In this document: positions 45,842-59,117 of the stretch, piece after piece
Numbering within the stretch: the first letter of the stretch is position 1
Layout of the letters: each line of letters opens with the position of its first letter
From: Seiridium cupressi
Taxonomy: Eukaryota; Ascomycota; Sordariomycetes; Amphisphaeriales; Sporocadaceae
Length of the DNA stretch: 64,000 bases
Direction of reading: 5' to 3'
Assembly (NCBI GenBank): GCA_036674765.1
Contig: JARVKI010000009.1
Coordinates: forward strand, 639,529 to 703,528
Notes under the pieces: generated by a model
Databases searched by the model: none
What the model saw: the letters and a program-made list of their open reading frames with translations, nothing else
Told to the model about the DNA's origin: nothing
Position numbers and translations under genes: made by a program

Positions 45842-46447
45842 TTCATATAGTCTAGAAAGCACTTGCGCACCTTTTCGGGATGCATACTTCTCGGCGTGGT
45901 CGATATTGCCGAAGGCCGATAGAGACCGAATCGCAGCCTTGGATTATAGTCATACTTCAGAACCTGGTTTCGGAACTACGTGGATGGTACGTCGCCGAAG
46001 CCGACTATTATATAGCTGACCTTATTTGCGTTTTGCGTTTTTGTATGGTAATCAGTATAAGGTGTGTAGAGGAAGAAAGTATGGTCCTCCAGCGCCTTAG
46101 AGTGACGTGATATTGCCTGATAAAAGTATCGTCGTCTCGAAGTCTTTCACGTCAATAATAGTCAGCATAAACCTCCAAAACAAGAACACTTAAGGTCTAC
46201 TACCAATAGTACCATTGGCGAATGAATGGCTTGTATGGTTGACGTACATTGACGGTCTCCGGGATTAGTGGGTCGAGAATCCCAAGTGGTTTGCCCGGCT
46301 TCGCTTAACGCTGGCGCCCACTCTAGTCATATCTCCAACCCGCACAAATCTCAATCCGAAGGCTCGCTTGTCACCGTATGCTTGTCACGCTGGCCAGGAC
46401 TGTTAGCAGAGATCACGCAAACCTTTCTCCGCTTCTCAGACCATAGC
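45842..46447. other. Intergenic region between the ketosamine kinase and NRK1
   Basis: About 0.6 kb of 3' flank and promoter. No coding region or RNA gene was recognised. Confidence 0.5.
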
Positions 46448-47373
46448 ATGGCAGAAAGAAAAGCAGTCATTGTGGGGATAAGCGGGGCATCATCGAGCGG
46501 CAAGACCACGCTCGCACGCCTGCTCCGTGGTATCTTCCCAAACACCTTCATCCTACATGAGGACGACTTCTATAAGCCGGAGTCGGAGTAAGTTATCAAC
46601 ACGCCCACTCCAAGTCTGATATCTTATGACATCGCAGGCTGCCCATGAAAGATGGTTTGCTTGACTGGGACTGTGCCGAGGCCATCTCCATTCCGGACAT
46701 GACCAAGGCTCTGGAACACATCCACGCCGGAGGAACCTTTCCAGTCAGTACCATGAAAACCCCGTCCCGCACAGAGCACGGCCGCATGCTGGGTACGCCA
46801 CAGCATGTCGTTTCGGCCACAGGACTGACTAAAGCAACCCCGCAGCCCTTCGTGGATTCAAAGGAGGACAAAAACTCGGTAGGGAAATGCCCTGTATCCG
46901 ACGCCAAGATCGCAGAGATGAAGAGCAAGGTAGACACCTGGACTCAGCCTGGGCAGCGTGGTCATGAGATCCTCACGAAGAGCGGCCTGAAAATCTGCTT
47001 GCTTGATGGTTTCCTCCTCTACTCGAAGGAGATGGTGGGCATCATGGACTTGTTAGACATCAAACTATTCCTTCTCGTCAGCAAAGCGAAGGCTACTCAG
47101 CGCAGGGAGGCCAGAGATGGCTACGTGACGCTTGGAGGCTTCTGGGCTGATCCGCCGGGATATGTAGATAAGATTGTCTGGCCCAACTATGTCGAGTCTC
47201 ACGCCTGGCTTTTCGAGGGCGGTGATGTAGAGAAGCCCTTGAAAGAAAGCAGTCTGGCGGAGAAGAATATATTGGCGCAGAAGGATAAGGGGTTGGATAT
47301 TGACATGGAGACCTCTTTTGAGTGGACCGTGGATACCTTGATCAGACAGCTTGAGGAACTTGGAACGAAGTGA
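46448..47373 (+). CDS. NRK1: Nicotinamide riboside kinase
   Basis: Two exons (46448-46587, 46638-47373) encode 291 residues. The enzyme phosphorylates nicotinamide riboside to NMN in NAD salvage. The P-loop GISGASSSGKTT lies at residues 10-21, followed by ILHEDDFYKPE. The intron splits a Glu codon and joins SELPMKDGLLDWDCAEAI. Later motifs are LLDGFLLYSKEM, LFLLVSKAKATQRREARDGY and DPPGYVDKIVWPNYVES, all typical of NRK. The protein is somewhat longer than yeast Nrk1 (240) because of an insert of about 60 residues (roughly 85-150, rich in Lys, Thr and Ser). The frame is open upstream of 46448, but that ATG is the first in frame and gives the normal start MAERKAVIVG. Confidence 0.95.
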
Positions 47374-47651
47374 TGCACAAGACAGCCATACAATATTTAT
47401 AGCAAATCAATTACGCATATACCAATTGGTCTTTCCTGCTCAAGAACCATTCGAGAAATAGATATTTAGATTTGTGCCGTACTCACGCCTTCAAGCGATA
47501 TCCATACAGCAATTCAAACATCAGCAGGATCTATCTCCATGGAAGCCCAGGACATGAATGGATGACATCTGACAACACCATGCAGCCCAGGATAATGCTG
47601 GCAGATTTTCCGATGAAACAATTCTCTTCCAATAGATACCACCTCCCATCC

Positions 47652-48356
47652 TCACGGCACCTGGCTCTTGACCATGACCCGGAAACTCGTACTCCATTTC
47701 ATCAGGGTATCACTCCTGTAAGCCGTACTGGAGCAGTACTCCCACCATCCCGACACCCCGACGGTGCCGTTCGTATCGTGGTCCCAAATGGCCGTTTCCA
47801 TGACCCTCGACACGTCCTTGGTGCCGACAACAACGGCATCCCGCTCGCCGTCACTGTGGTCGTCGCCCACGACTACAGTACAGGAACCAGCGGCGATGAG
47901 CGGGACCCATGGAATAGAGTGCAGGCGGTCCATTGGCACGCGCCAGTATCCCTGGTTGTTGTGGTTCTGAAGCCAGCGTCGGATGGAATCGCATTCATCC
48001 CGAGGCGGTGCGCTTTCATCGTGGACCTCGGATATGGTGGATATGGGACCGCAGAAACCACGTGAGAGACAGCTCGGACATCCGGAAAGCTTAGAGTGTG
48101 CGGTGTACTTGGCGAGTATTCGATCCCCGGGGGCATCGGTTCTTTTGCGGAAGAATGCAGAGGTTGTGTCGTTATGGACCAGAATCTCTGAGCCTGGATC
48201 GCATATATGAGCGGACGGCGGTATGATACCAGAAAGGGGAGATGCGGACAGAGGAACACATGAGGTCGCAAGGTCCTGCTTCGAATGAAGTAGGGGTCGT
48301 AGCGCGGAGACTTGTCCGGCGAGGGCAATTAAAATGAGATAGGGCGTCATCTTCAT
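47652..48356 (-). CDS. Secreted Cys-rich protein with Ecp2/Hce2-like region
   Basis: A single exon encodes 234 residues (alternative start at 48350). The signal peptide is clear (MKMTPYLILIALAGQVSA). There are eight Cys (33, 52, 93, 96, 102, 122, 159, 208), an even number suggesting disulfides. Residues about 121-209 resemble the Ecp2/Hce2 pattern: a Cys-Asp before a helix, an xGYWRV strand, PLIAAGSCTVVV, then a xVGTKDV segment preceding a helix. Ecp2-type proteins are secreted effectors or fungal antagonism factors, but relatives occur in saprobes, so function stays open. The similarity is from pattern recognition, not a search. The first 110 residues match nothing I know. The glucoamylase gene lies just upstream on the same strand. 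Confidence 0.78.
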   Translation of the reverse strand: MKMTPYLILIALAGQVSALRPLLHSKQDLATSCVPLSASPLSGIIPPSAHICDPGSEILVHNDTTSAFFRKRTDAPGDRILAKYTAHSKLSGCPSCLSRGFCGPISTISEVHDESAPPRDECDSIRRWLQNHNNQGYWRVPMDRLHSIPWVPLIAAGSCTVVVGDDHSDGERDAVVVGTKDVSRVMETAIWDHDTNGTVGVSGWWEYCSSTAYRSDTLMKWSTSFRVMVKSQVP

Positions 48357-48465
48357 AGTAGATATTGGCGTTTGTTGTGGTCACCGTATGATGTACAATA
48401 GTCGATAAGGACTTGCGAAAAGAGAATACTCAGAAGAAAAGGGTAAGAAGCCTGAGACTACTCGA

Positions 48466-48472
48466 ATTTATA
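48466..48472 (-). promoter_or_regulatory. TATA-like element for the secreted Cys-rich protein
   Basis: TATAAAT on the - strand lies about 110 bp upstream of the ATG, at a normal distance for a fungal core promoter. Confidence 0.4.
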
Positions 48473-48859
48473 GATATTTCATCCTAACTACTTGCCCGAG
48501 TCAGTACGATGGAAAGTTAAAAATGGAACACTGATTCGTTTCGTCATTGCATCCATTGGTGGTGATGGGCCTTCTTGGGATGAATGGTTAGAAGTATATC
48601 CTTGTCTGGATCGCGAATACCATTTTGATAAAGTTCATCACAACCCAGTATAACGCACAAAATTACAGTAACAATTTGGTGGAATTTAATGCGTAACACA
48701 TATAAATGTATGGATCTCAGAAATTTACACCGAACCAAACTCTGCCGATCAATAATTGTGGAGTTAATTGCTAATCCTGAAGCTCTGACAACCCACGTTA
48801 TATGCACCAAATCCTTTTTCATGACTCATATCCTTTTCATATTATAAACTCCTCCACCT

Positions 48860-51106
<2,247 letters not shown>

Positions 51107-51175
51107 TGTGGGATTAAGAAGTGACGTGGAGTTGCTCACGAGTGAGGTAGAGATCTGCGGAACTTCCATCTGAAG

Positions 51176-51182
51176 TTATATA
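51176..51182 (-). promoter_or_regulatory. TATA box of glucoamylase
   Basis: TATATAA on the - strand lies 70 bp upstream of the ATG at 51106. A transcript starting about 30 nt downstream would begin after the in-frame ATG at 51169, which supports the start MHALSS. A CCGGGG (CreA consensus SYGGRG) on the - strand lies at 51436-51441. Confidence 0.6.
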
Positions 51183-53451
51183 GACGAGACTCCACGTGGG
51201 AGTTTCAGCTTTCTCCTATACTAGCTTCGCTTCCCTCCAGTTGGCGCGCCCAGAACCTAGGCGACTGGCCAGTGGGCACTGCCAAAGGGCCGATTTGAGT
51301 TCTCCAGGGACCGGATTTCTGATTGGAAAGATCTGTACCAGGGCTCACGAATCCGCATCAGGCATCGCAGAATCCCACTTCAAGCTATGGAAGACTGCTA
51401 AGCGAGATGTCAGTTTCGGTCTGGTGACGTTGCCGCCCCGGCGAACGTACGAGCATAAGCTTGGAGACAGTCTACCGTACAGTTAAACTTTGATTGCCGG
51501 AGCCCAGGTCGGACTAGGTAGGCAATCTTGTCTAGGCGAGCTTGAATCGGGCCGTACGAATGACATTAGCACTGGCGTATAGCACATGCAGACGGGACAT
51601 GCAAGAAAGGGAAGCAGCTCCGGCAGAGTGTGGAGTGCATCGTCTGGGGCTGTGTGACGTGAATAGCTGGAGAGCAGACGGTGCCTTGCGGGGAATGCTA
51701 GTTGGGGAATCATCCCCGCATTCTTTATGGCATATCCCCCACAACCCGCTCCTATATGCTCATATTGGTGTGTTCTTTTCATGAGACGGAAAATGTGAAA
51801 ACCATCGACATTGCACACAAACTGGCCCATACGGCATAGTGATCCTGGTCTCGAGATACTCCAGGTATTTATACTCTGGGAAATAAGGGCTGGAAGGCAT
51901 AAAGTGAAGCTTGAGGTGCAGTTGAGTTGAGAATAATAAGTTCCCGTCGACTCCGACATTAAGGTTTGGCAGACTCCGACAGCTATATTATCGTAGGTAT
52001 AGATGTGGAACGCTCGTCTGGCACCAATCACACTTTGCGCCGGCTCTAGTCTGTTCATGGAAGGGGTTTTGCCAGAAATCGGCATGAACCGAGCCCCCTT
52101 CTGCCAGAACATACCATCGCATTCATGGCACGTTTCCCTCTTCGCATAGCACTTCAACCATCCAATAGCAGTTGCCTGAACCCCAGCGAATGCTTGGCGC
52201 ACGTTGCTCCGTTGCTCCCGGGAAGGGGAATGCGAGCGTTGCGGAATACCACTGCATGAGACTAGGGAAAAGAAGGTACGGACATTCAAGGTACGCCGCA
52301 TCTCTGGATTTTAAAATGTATGGGGCTACGTCCTCCGTAAAAGTGTTCAGCATGTGAAATTTGTCAAGGCCATGAATGGGCCAAGGGGGTTGACACCTTC
52401 ATACCGAGCATAGGTTCACCACGGCAAGATTTTAGCAGTGGGACCTCCTCTGAGCGGCGTCTATTTCATACAATGCAGATCACGAGCCGACCGTAGTGCT
52501 GGGCACGACCCCAGACCCGAAAATAGAGCCAGCATCATGCAGTAATCACGCTTCCAGGTGTGCGGTGACTGCGTCGCATTCTCGGACGGACAACGGGACG
52601 CCTCGGTCCTTCTGCGTCATCATCCCTCGTGGCCGTTCCATTCCTGTTGGGAACCTTTCAAGTGTCCGCAGCCCAAGCTATAGCTAGCAGAAAATCCACC
52701 AGTCACGGAAACAAGAGCCCATGGGATGAGCATGAATATAATTGTTTAATACGGTAGATGACGAATGGACCAGGGCGTGAGGGGGCCGTCAGACGTGGTT
52801 GGAATCAACGTGGATGCGTTCAGTGCCGATATATTGGCCGACGAGAGCTGCAAGTGTGCTACTCCAACCCGACCTCCAACAAAATACTACTAGAATATGG
52901 GAGATTTTATGTAGGCTAGTTATGGTTATTCTGAGCCTCAGCGATCAATGATCTCGGCAAACAGAGGTGGAATATAACGCCCGCACCTGGCCACCATTCT
53001 CAAAGCTTTTTACGGCCGAAAATGCATGGTTACAGGCAACTTGTTCTGGGATGCTGTGAATAGGATGAACGCCATGATAGAAATGACGGTTCCATAGGTT
53101 ATTCAGCTGCCGTGGTCATCGACTCTGACCCGCGTGAACGAGCAGAGGACGTCCAGGCACAGCTCCGGTGTTGTGTGAAGAGAAGGAAGAAGAAGAGAGC
53201 CAAAATCTGGCGAGCAAACGTTTTACTGTAGAGACTGTGGGGCCATTGCTGACTAAGCCCCACTCTGCTGAAAATTTACTTGCCATCTGCTCGCTAGCGT
53301 CTGCCGGCCGTTGAGCTAATAACTTTCAGGTGTCAGCGTCTCCAGGCAACTCACTGTGGATCTTATCGGCAACTAATCTGACTGCTTTGACTCGTCGCGT
53401 TCTCCATCACCAACTCTCCGACACTGTACGCCATCACCCATTTCGCACAAC
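51183..53451. other. Region upstream of glucoamylase and SNU66
   Basis: About 2.3 kb between divergent genes. The only sizeable open frame starting with ATG is 51483-52301 (-), listed separately with low confidence. No RNA gene was recognised. Confidence 0.5.
51483..52301 (-). CDS. Doubtful 272-codon open frame
   Basis: An uninterrupted frame starts with ATG. I recognise no domain. Composition is rich in Cys, Ser, Arg and His without a clear hydrophobic core pattern, and there is no signal peptide. It lies in the promoter region of glucoamylase. Chance is the more likely explanation, but its length merits a transcript check. Confidence 0.2.
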   Translation of the reverse strand: MRRTLNVRTFFSLVSCSGIPQRSHSPSREQRSNVRQAFAGVQATAIGWLKCYAKRETCHECDGMFWQKGARFMPISGKTPSMNRLEPAQSVIGARRAFHIYTYDNIAVGVCQTLMSESTGTYYSQLNCTSSFTLCLPALISQSINTWSISRPGSLCRMGQFVCNVDGFHIFRLMKRTHQYEHIGAGCGGYAIKNAGMIPQLAFPARHRLLSSYSRHTAPDDALHTLPELLPFLACPVCMCYTPVLMSFVRPDSSSPRQDCLPSPTWAPAIKV

Positions 53452-55425
53452 ATGGACGCGGCAACTATCGCAGAGATCAACAAGACCCGCATTGCGGCGG
53501 GCATGCAGCCCTTGCCTGTACCTGGCGAAAGCGGTCCTCAGTTCAAAGAGAAGAGCGCTTCGGACAACGAGGATGAAGAACTGGGGAGCACGCTGGAGAC
53601 ACGAGAGGCAGCCGCATACGACAACTTCAAGAAAATCAGGGACGCCGAAGAGGCCAAGAAGCGACGCGAAGATAAGAACGCTGCCATCAGAAAAGCCAGG
53701 GATGCCGCTAAACGCCTGGAGACCCTCGAAGGAAAGGGACTTGGCGAGGCTGATGGAGACGATCTCGATGCGAAGTCGTGGCTGCTCAATCAGAAAAAGA
53801 GACAAAAGCGTATAGATAAGGCGCGCAAGCTTGAAGAGGAACTAGCCGCCGCCGAGGCCGCTGCTGCCGCTGCAGTCCAGTACACATCCAAGGATCTTGC
53901 AGGCGTCAAGGTTACCCACGAGATCTCAGCTTTCGAGGATGGCGACGAGCAGATCCTCACCCTAAAAGACTCTAATATTATTGGGGAGGAGGACGAAGGC
54001 GACGAGCTCGAAAATCTTGACTTGCGTGACCGCGAGAAGCTTCAAGAGAAACTCGACCTCAAGAAGAAAAAGCCAGTTTACGACCCCAACACCGTTGACG
54101 AGACCGGAGAACGAAGTATACTAGCACAGTACGACGAGGAAATCAGCGGGAAGAAAGCCAAGAAATTTGTTCTGGGTGAGCAAAGCACCAGGAGTGATGC
54201 TCAGACTGGCGATTTTACTGCAGTGCCGCAGAATCGAGGTCTCCAAAAGATTGATCTCGATATATTAAAAGACGAACAGCCTTCTTCCGACTATTTGGAT
54301 ATCTCAGACATCAAAATCAAGAAGCCAAAAAAGAAGAAGTCGAAGTCGACGAGGCAGCGTGCGGCCGACGACGATGATGTCTTACTCCCTGATACGATCG
54401 TACCTGACCAGTCTATGGATGTCGACTCAGGTGCCGGATTTGTTAGCAGGAAGCGAAAAACCGAGGACACAACCTTTGCAGACGATGAAGATCTTCAGGC
54501 TACACTGGCTATTCAAAGACGAGATGCCCTGAAGAAGCGGAAGCGGACACGCCCAGAAGACATTGCACGTCAACTGAAAGAGGAAGCAGAAATCCCAGAT
54601 ATTGATGAGGGCACTCCTGAAGCTCCAGGAGGTGGCTTGGTCATCGATGAGATTTCCGAGTTCGTTTCGGGCTTGAAGAGGGAAGATCTGGAAGACCGCA
54701 AGCCGCGCAACTCAAAGACGCCCAACCCAGAACTGCTCACCACCATGGAAGATGAGTCTGACGAAGATGAGCGCATGAACGATGTCGACGACACTGAGCG
54801 TGAATATCTGATTCGTGAAACATCGGCTCCCGCAGATATTGGCACCACTGGCGTCGAAGAGGAGAAGGCTATTGGAGTAGGCATTGGATCTGCACTACAA
54901 TTACTACGCGAACGCAAAGTACTCAAGGAGAGTGGTGCAGATGAGTTGAACGAGACCTATCGCCACCAACAGAACTTCTTAGCCGAGAAGCGGAAACGGG
55001 AGGCCGCTATTGAGCAGAACGCTCGTGACCAGCGTGAGCGCGACCGCTCAAGCGGTAAGCTCGACAGGATGTCGGTGCGCGAAAGGGAGGATTGGGCTCG
55101 ACGACAAAACGAGATGCGGGACCAGTTGACGTCTCGACAAATGGCGGACCTCTACAACAGAGACTATAAACCTAATGTACAGCTGAAGTATACTGACGAA
55201 CATGGCCGCTCGCTGGACCAAAAGGATGCGTTCCGTCAACTCTCACACCAGTTCCATGGTAAGGGTAGTTCCAAGGGCAAGATGGACAAGCGCCTGAAGA
55301 AGATCGAGGACGAGAAACGACGGGAATCGCAGAGTATCCTCGACTCAAGCCAGAACGCCAATATGAGCTCCGCAACCGCCCAGCAGACCAAAAAGCGAAG
55401 GGAGGCTGGTGTGCGACTTGCTTAG
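53452..55425 (+). CDS. SNU66: U4/U6.U5 tri-snRNP protein Snu66 / SART-1
   Basis: A single exon encodes 657 residues. SART-1/Snu66 is a tri-snRNP component needed for spliceosome activation in the nucleus. The protein starts MDAATIAEINKTRIAAGM, a conserved opening of the family. A long charged coiled region follows (Lys/Glu/Arg-rich, about 50-145), then VKVTHEISAFEDGDEQILTL, the DENLDL-type segment, and PVYDPN. The mid region is basic (KKPKKKKSKS) and acidic in turn. The C-terminal hallmarks are GIGSALQLLRERKVL, YNRDYKPNVQLKYTDEHGR, KDAFRQLSHQFHGKGS and KMDKRLKKIEDE. Length is normal for fungi. The frame is intronless, in contrast to its neighbours. Confidence 0.94.
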   Translation: MDAATIAEINKTRIAAGMQPLPVPGESGPQFKEKSASDNEDEELGSTLETREAAAYDNFKKIRDAEEAKKRREDKNAAIRKARDAAKRLETLEGKGLGEADGDDLDAKSWLLNQKKRQKRIDKARKLEEELAAAEAAAAAAVQYTSKDLAGVKVTHEISAFEDGDEQILTLKDSNIIGEEDEGDELENLDLRDREKLQEKLDLKKKKPVYDPNTVDETGERSILAQYDEEISGKKAKKFVLGEQSTRSDAQTGDFTAVPQNRGLQKIDLDILKDEQPSSDYLDISDIKIKKPKKKKSKSTRQRAADDDDVLLPDTIVPDQSMDVDSGAGFVSRKRKTEDTTFADDEDLQATLAIQRRDALKKRKRTRPEDIARQLKEEAEIPDIDEGTPEAPGGGLVIDEISEFVSGLKREDLEDRKPRNSKTPNPELLTTMEDESDEDERMNDVDDTEREYLIRETSAPADIGTTGVEEEKAIGVGIGSALQLLRERKVLKESGADELNETYRHQQNFLAEKRKREAAIEQNARDQRERDRSSGKLDRMSVREREDWARRQNEMRDQLTSRQMADLYNRDYKPNVQLKYTDEHGRSLDQKDAFRQLSHQFHGKGSSKGKMDKRLKKIEDEKRRESQSILDSSQNANMSSATAQQTKKRREAGVRLA

Positions 55426-56393
55426 AGGGGTCTGTTGTCAAAAAGGTGCATATCCCTTACTATCACATAATTTAGAACCATTCAATTGATGCTGACACAA
55501 GTCTTGAAGTTCCACAATGCCAGTATTTCAGCCGGTTTGATGTCGCGCTATTGTCACGCTGATCAAGTCTCATAATCGAGTATGAAGCCATACTTGTCTC
55601 CATTGATATTTTCTCCTCACATATCTTGATCGGCCCAAGAGTCACACAGCTCCATTGTTGTGCATATCTTCAAGTGAAGATGAATCTGCTGTTCACTCGC
55701 AAGGTCGCCCAAGCTCGGCCAGCTATTGCCACTCCACCTTTTATGTATCATGCATTTGATGACTGCCCGCAAGGATACTGCCCAGTTCCTTCGCACGTCG
55801 GATCCATCGGTTGACTCGAGAATATGTTCCTGCTTAGCATGTTATCTGGATGTTTCATCTACAGGGTTATCTTGCTTAATTAGGTTGAGCTTTTTAGCAA
55901 TTTATGCGAAATCACTAAAGTGTATTTTGAGTTTGCAAGTGACCACTTAGCCTACGACAATTTACTCTTTGGTCATGGGACCCCAGCGAGGCAAAAACAC
56001 GGGCCTTCACTGGGGAACCACTTCTACAAATCCATGGCTAGCGTGATTATACGCGACTGTTAACGGCCCTGCGCTTTTTTTTTTTGTTTTTTTTTTTTTT
56101 TTACCATTGCCTGCGCAGGAGAAAAGTCGTTCGGAAAACAATAGGAAACTGGTGGGACGTACCTGCAGTATTCCCCCGTCGATGTGTGTGGTTACGACCA
56201 CACTACTGCAGGTGAGACGATCAATGGATCATTGTCGCTATGATAATTTCTCTGCGTTTTATGCGCTGCCATACACGAGAGTGTTTGTCAGTGTCCCATG
56301 GGCCCAAGTGCCGAGTGGCAGGGGATCCTATGGAGTAGCTTGGCACCGGATCTGCCGGGTTAACTGGAGAGGCAATGTTACCTGGTGAACAGG
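55426..56393. other. Intergenic region with a T-rich tract
   Basis: About 1 kb between SNU66 and the alpha-galactosidase. It holds a T11-G-T16 tract at 56075-56102. The right end is the alpha-galactosidase promoter. No coding region was recognised. Confidence 0.55.
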
Positions 56394-56400
56394 TATAAAA
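56394..56400 (+). promoter_or_regulatory. TATA box of the alpha-galactosidase gene
   Basis: TATAAAA lies 77 bp upstream of the ATG at 56471, and the sequence between is purine/CA-rich without an ATG. This is typical for an inducible secreted-enzyme gene. Confidence 0.6.
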
Positions 56401-56470
56401 TTCGCTGCTGGAGACAACGCAGGGCGAGGGATAATCACCAAACTTAGTAGAGAGTAGTGAGACCGCCAAA

Positions 56471-58802
56471 ATGGCCGCCATCTTCGCTGTACTGACGTTC
56501 TTGTCATTGTGTCCAAGTTTAATACTTGGTCGAGCAATGGAAAGAGATGAATCAGGAGAAACACAATGTAAGTAACGGAATTCCAGTTTCAACTTTATAA
56601 TCCCTGACGAACTGCTTAGGGATTTCTGTTGGCGATGGGCCGTCATTCTCCCTCTTCTCGGGCAACATCTCATACCAATTCCACGTTGATAACTTGACAC
56701 TGGATCTCATCCATGACCACTGGGGTGCCTATGCCGCCGAGACCGTTCCGGATTTCCATGGCAAGACAAATGGCTGGAGTGGGCCGTACACCTATCGTCG
56801 GCGAGAATTCCCAGATCTGGGTCGGGGTGACTTTCGAGTACCCGCTATTCATATTGAACATGCCGATGGAAACACTGTCTCTGCCTTCTCTTATACTGGA
56901 TACGACGTAGCATCTGGGAAACCATCGCTACCCGGACTGCCAGCAACTTTCGGCGGCGACGGGGATGTTTCCACGCTGACTGTCCATCTGTATGACAACT
57001 ATTCGGCCATTGGTGCAGATTTGCATTACTCCATCTTCCCCCAATACGGTGCGATCGCCCGGAGCTTCTCGGTCACAAATCAGGGAAACCAAAGCGTTAG
57101 TATCCTCCGTGCCAGTAGTTGGAGTGTCGACATGCCAAACGAAGAACTGGAGATGATCGATTTACAAGGAGATTGGGCTGGCGAAGCTCATCTCAATAGA
57201 CGGTCCGTTGTATTTGGCGAGCAAGGATTCCGTTCATCCGCTGGATATTCGTCCCATTACCACAATCCTTTCTTTGCTCTGGCTCCTCCTACCACGACAG
57301 AGACCCTGGGCCCTGCAACCGGCTATTCACTCATCTACACGGGCTCCTTTGCGGCTGACATCGAACGCTGGTCAACTGGGTGGGTAAGGGTCTTGCTCGG
57401 TCTTAACCCATTGCACCTTTCGTGGCCGCTTGGTCCTGGTGAGACTTTTACTTCTCCCGAAGTCGTATCCGTGTACTCCGAGCAGGGCCTGGGCGGTATG
57501 TCGCGCTCGTTTCATTCGTTGTATAGAAATCACTTGTCACGATCAAATCTCACTTTTGAGACTCGGCCTCCGCTACTCAACTCCTGGGAAGGTCTGGGTG
57601 CTAAAATCAATGAATCTGCCATGATCCAGCTCGCCACTGAAGCTGCTGGATTAGGCTGCACCCTTATTGTCATGGATGATGGATGGTTCGGCACGGATTT
57701 TCCTCGTGATAATGACACCCTTGGCCTGGGTGACTGGACTCCGGATCCCCGCAAATTTCCAGACGGCTTGGGACCATTTGTCGCTGATGTCAGTAACATC
57801 ACGGTCAATTCCACAACTTCGGACGGGGCAAGCGGGACGAACCAAATGACATTCGGAATATGGGTTGAGCCTGAAATGGTGAATCCTGAATCTGATCTAT
57901 ACCTTGAGCACCCCGACTGGGCCATGTCGGCTGGTGGTCACAACCGTACGCTCGTCCGCAACCAACTGGTTCTAAATGTTGGCCTCCCCGAGGTCCAGGA
58001 CTATATCATCAACGTCATAGAAAAGGTCCTCGACTCGGCTCCCATCACTTACGTCAAATGGGACAACAACCGCGGCATGCACGAGATGCCCTCACCTTCT
58101 GCTGACCACGCCTATATGCTCGGCCTGTACCGCGTAATTGATAATTTGACTACAGCACATCCTGAGATTCTTTGGGAAGGTTGTGCCTCGGGTGGTGGCC
58201 GCTTCGACCCAGGTCTCTTCCACTATTGGCCTCAAACCTGGACGAGTGATGACACCGACGGCCTGGAGCGCCTCTATATCCAATTCGGCACCTCGTACCC
58301 TTACCCCCCTTCTGCCATGAGCTGCCACGTTAGCAAGGTACCAAACGGACAGACTGGCCGGACAACACCTTTCGCGTTCCGTGCGGCCGTGGCGTCCATG
58401 TGCGGCTCCTTTGGATTTGAGCTTAACCCATCTGAGCTTGAGCCAGAGGACGCGGAGGCCATTCCGGAAATTATTGCAACACAGCAGAGCATCAACCCTA
58501 TTGTGATTAATGGCGACTTCTACAGACTGGCATTACCAGATCAGTCCAACTGGCCGGCGGCGCTTTTTGCCTACCCGGATGCCAGCTCGGCCGTTCTCTT
58601 TGCGTTCCAGATCCGGTCGACGCTGAAGCCGCTTCCGCCGCCGTTGAAGTTGAAGGGGTTAGACCCAGCGGCCAAGTACACAGTAGGCAACGGAACGATG
58701 AGTGAGACGTGGTCTGGATCGACGCTCATGAACGTGGGACTGAGTCTGTCGTGGGAAAGTGCTGATTATCAGTCTAACATTTTATTCATTGATAGGCAGT
58801 AG
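56471..58802 (+). CDS. Secreted alpha-galactosidase, GH36 (AglC type)
   Basis: Two exons (56471-56567, 56620-58802) encode 759 residues; the 52-nt intron splits a Trp codon and joins GETQWISVGDGPSFSLF. A signal peptide (MAAIFAVLTFLSLCPSLILG) indicates secretion. The enzyme removes alpha-1,6-galactose from raffinose-type sugars and galactomannan. The N-terminal beta-domain contains TNGWSGPYTYRRREFPDLGRG-type sequence typical of large eukaryotic GH36. The barrel shows LNSWEGLGAKI, VMDDGWFG, FGIWVEPEMVNPESDLY, the nucleophile D514 in YVKWDNNRGMHEM, GCASGGGRFDPG and the acid/base Asp in TWTSDDTD (D576). A C-terminal beta-domain follows. Multiple N-glycosylation sites are visible (NIS, NLT, NES, NIT, NST, NRT). 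Length matches AglC-type enzymes. Confidence 0.97.
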
Positions 58803-58862
58803 AGCTGACTACCGTGCCTACAACTGTCATGTCGAATTGGTAAACCTTGTACAGACAGTTGC

Positions 58863-59117
58863 AATACACGAGGTCCGCACAGGAAGATGCACACTTCTCT
58901 AAGCCGCACTACTTTCGCGAATGTATAACTCAACATTATAACGGAAATAAAATCTTTCAAAAAATATTTACTGGCCTTATAGAACATAGAATAATTAATC
59001 TAGATAGGAAGTTTAGAAATTTTACGATTTTCCCTCGACTTTTATCATTAATATTTGTTCAAATTTAGCCGAAATATGTGGGGAAGTGTGCATCTTTCTG
59101 TGCGGACCTCCTGAATA
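58863..59117. mobile_element. 247-bp MITE-like element with 31-bp TIRs and AATA target duplication
   Basis: The terminal inverted repeats are 58867-58897 and 59083-59113. They match at 29 of 31 positions; the shared core is GAGGTCCGCACAG and AAGATGCACACTTC. The element is flanked on both sides by AATA (58863-58866 and 59114-59117), a 4-bp target-site duplication. The interior is AT-rich and has no open frame that could be a transposase, so it is non-autonomous. It sits 64 bp after the alpha-galactosidase stop codon, within the probable 3' UTR. The TA inside the duplication would suit a Tc1/mariner-like origin, but the superfamily is not settled. Confidence 0.82.

Noticed and set aside
51107..51169. 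An upstream in-frame ATG (51169) as glucoamylase start.
   Set aside because: It lies only a few bases after the TATA box and would place 21 polar residues before the signal peptide.
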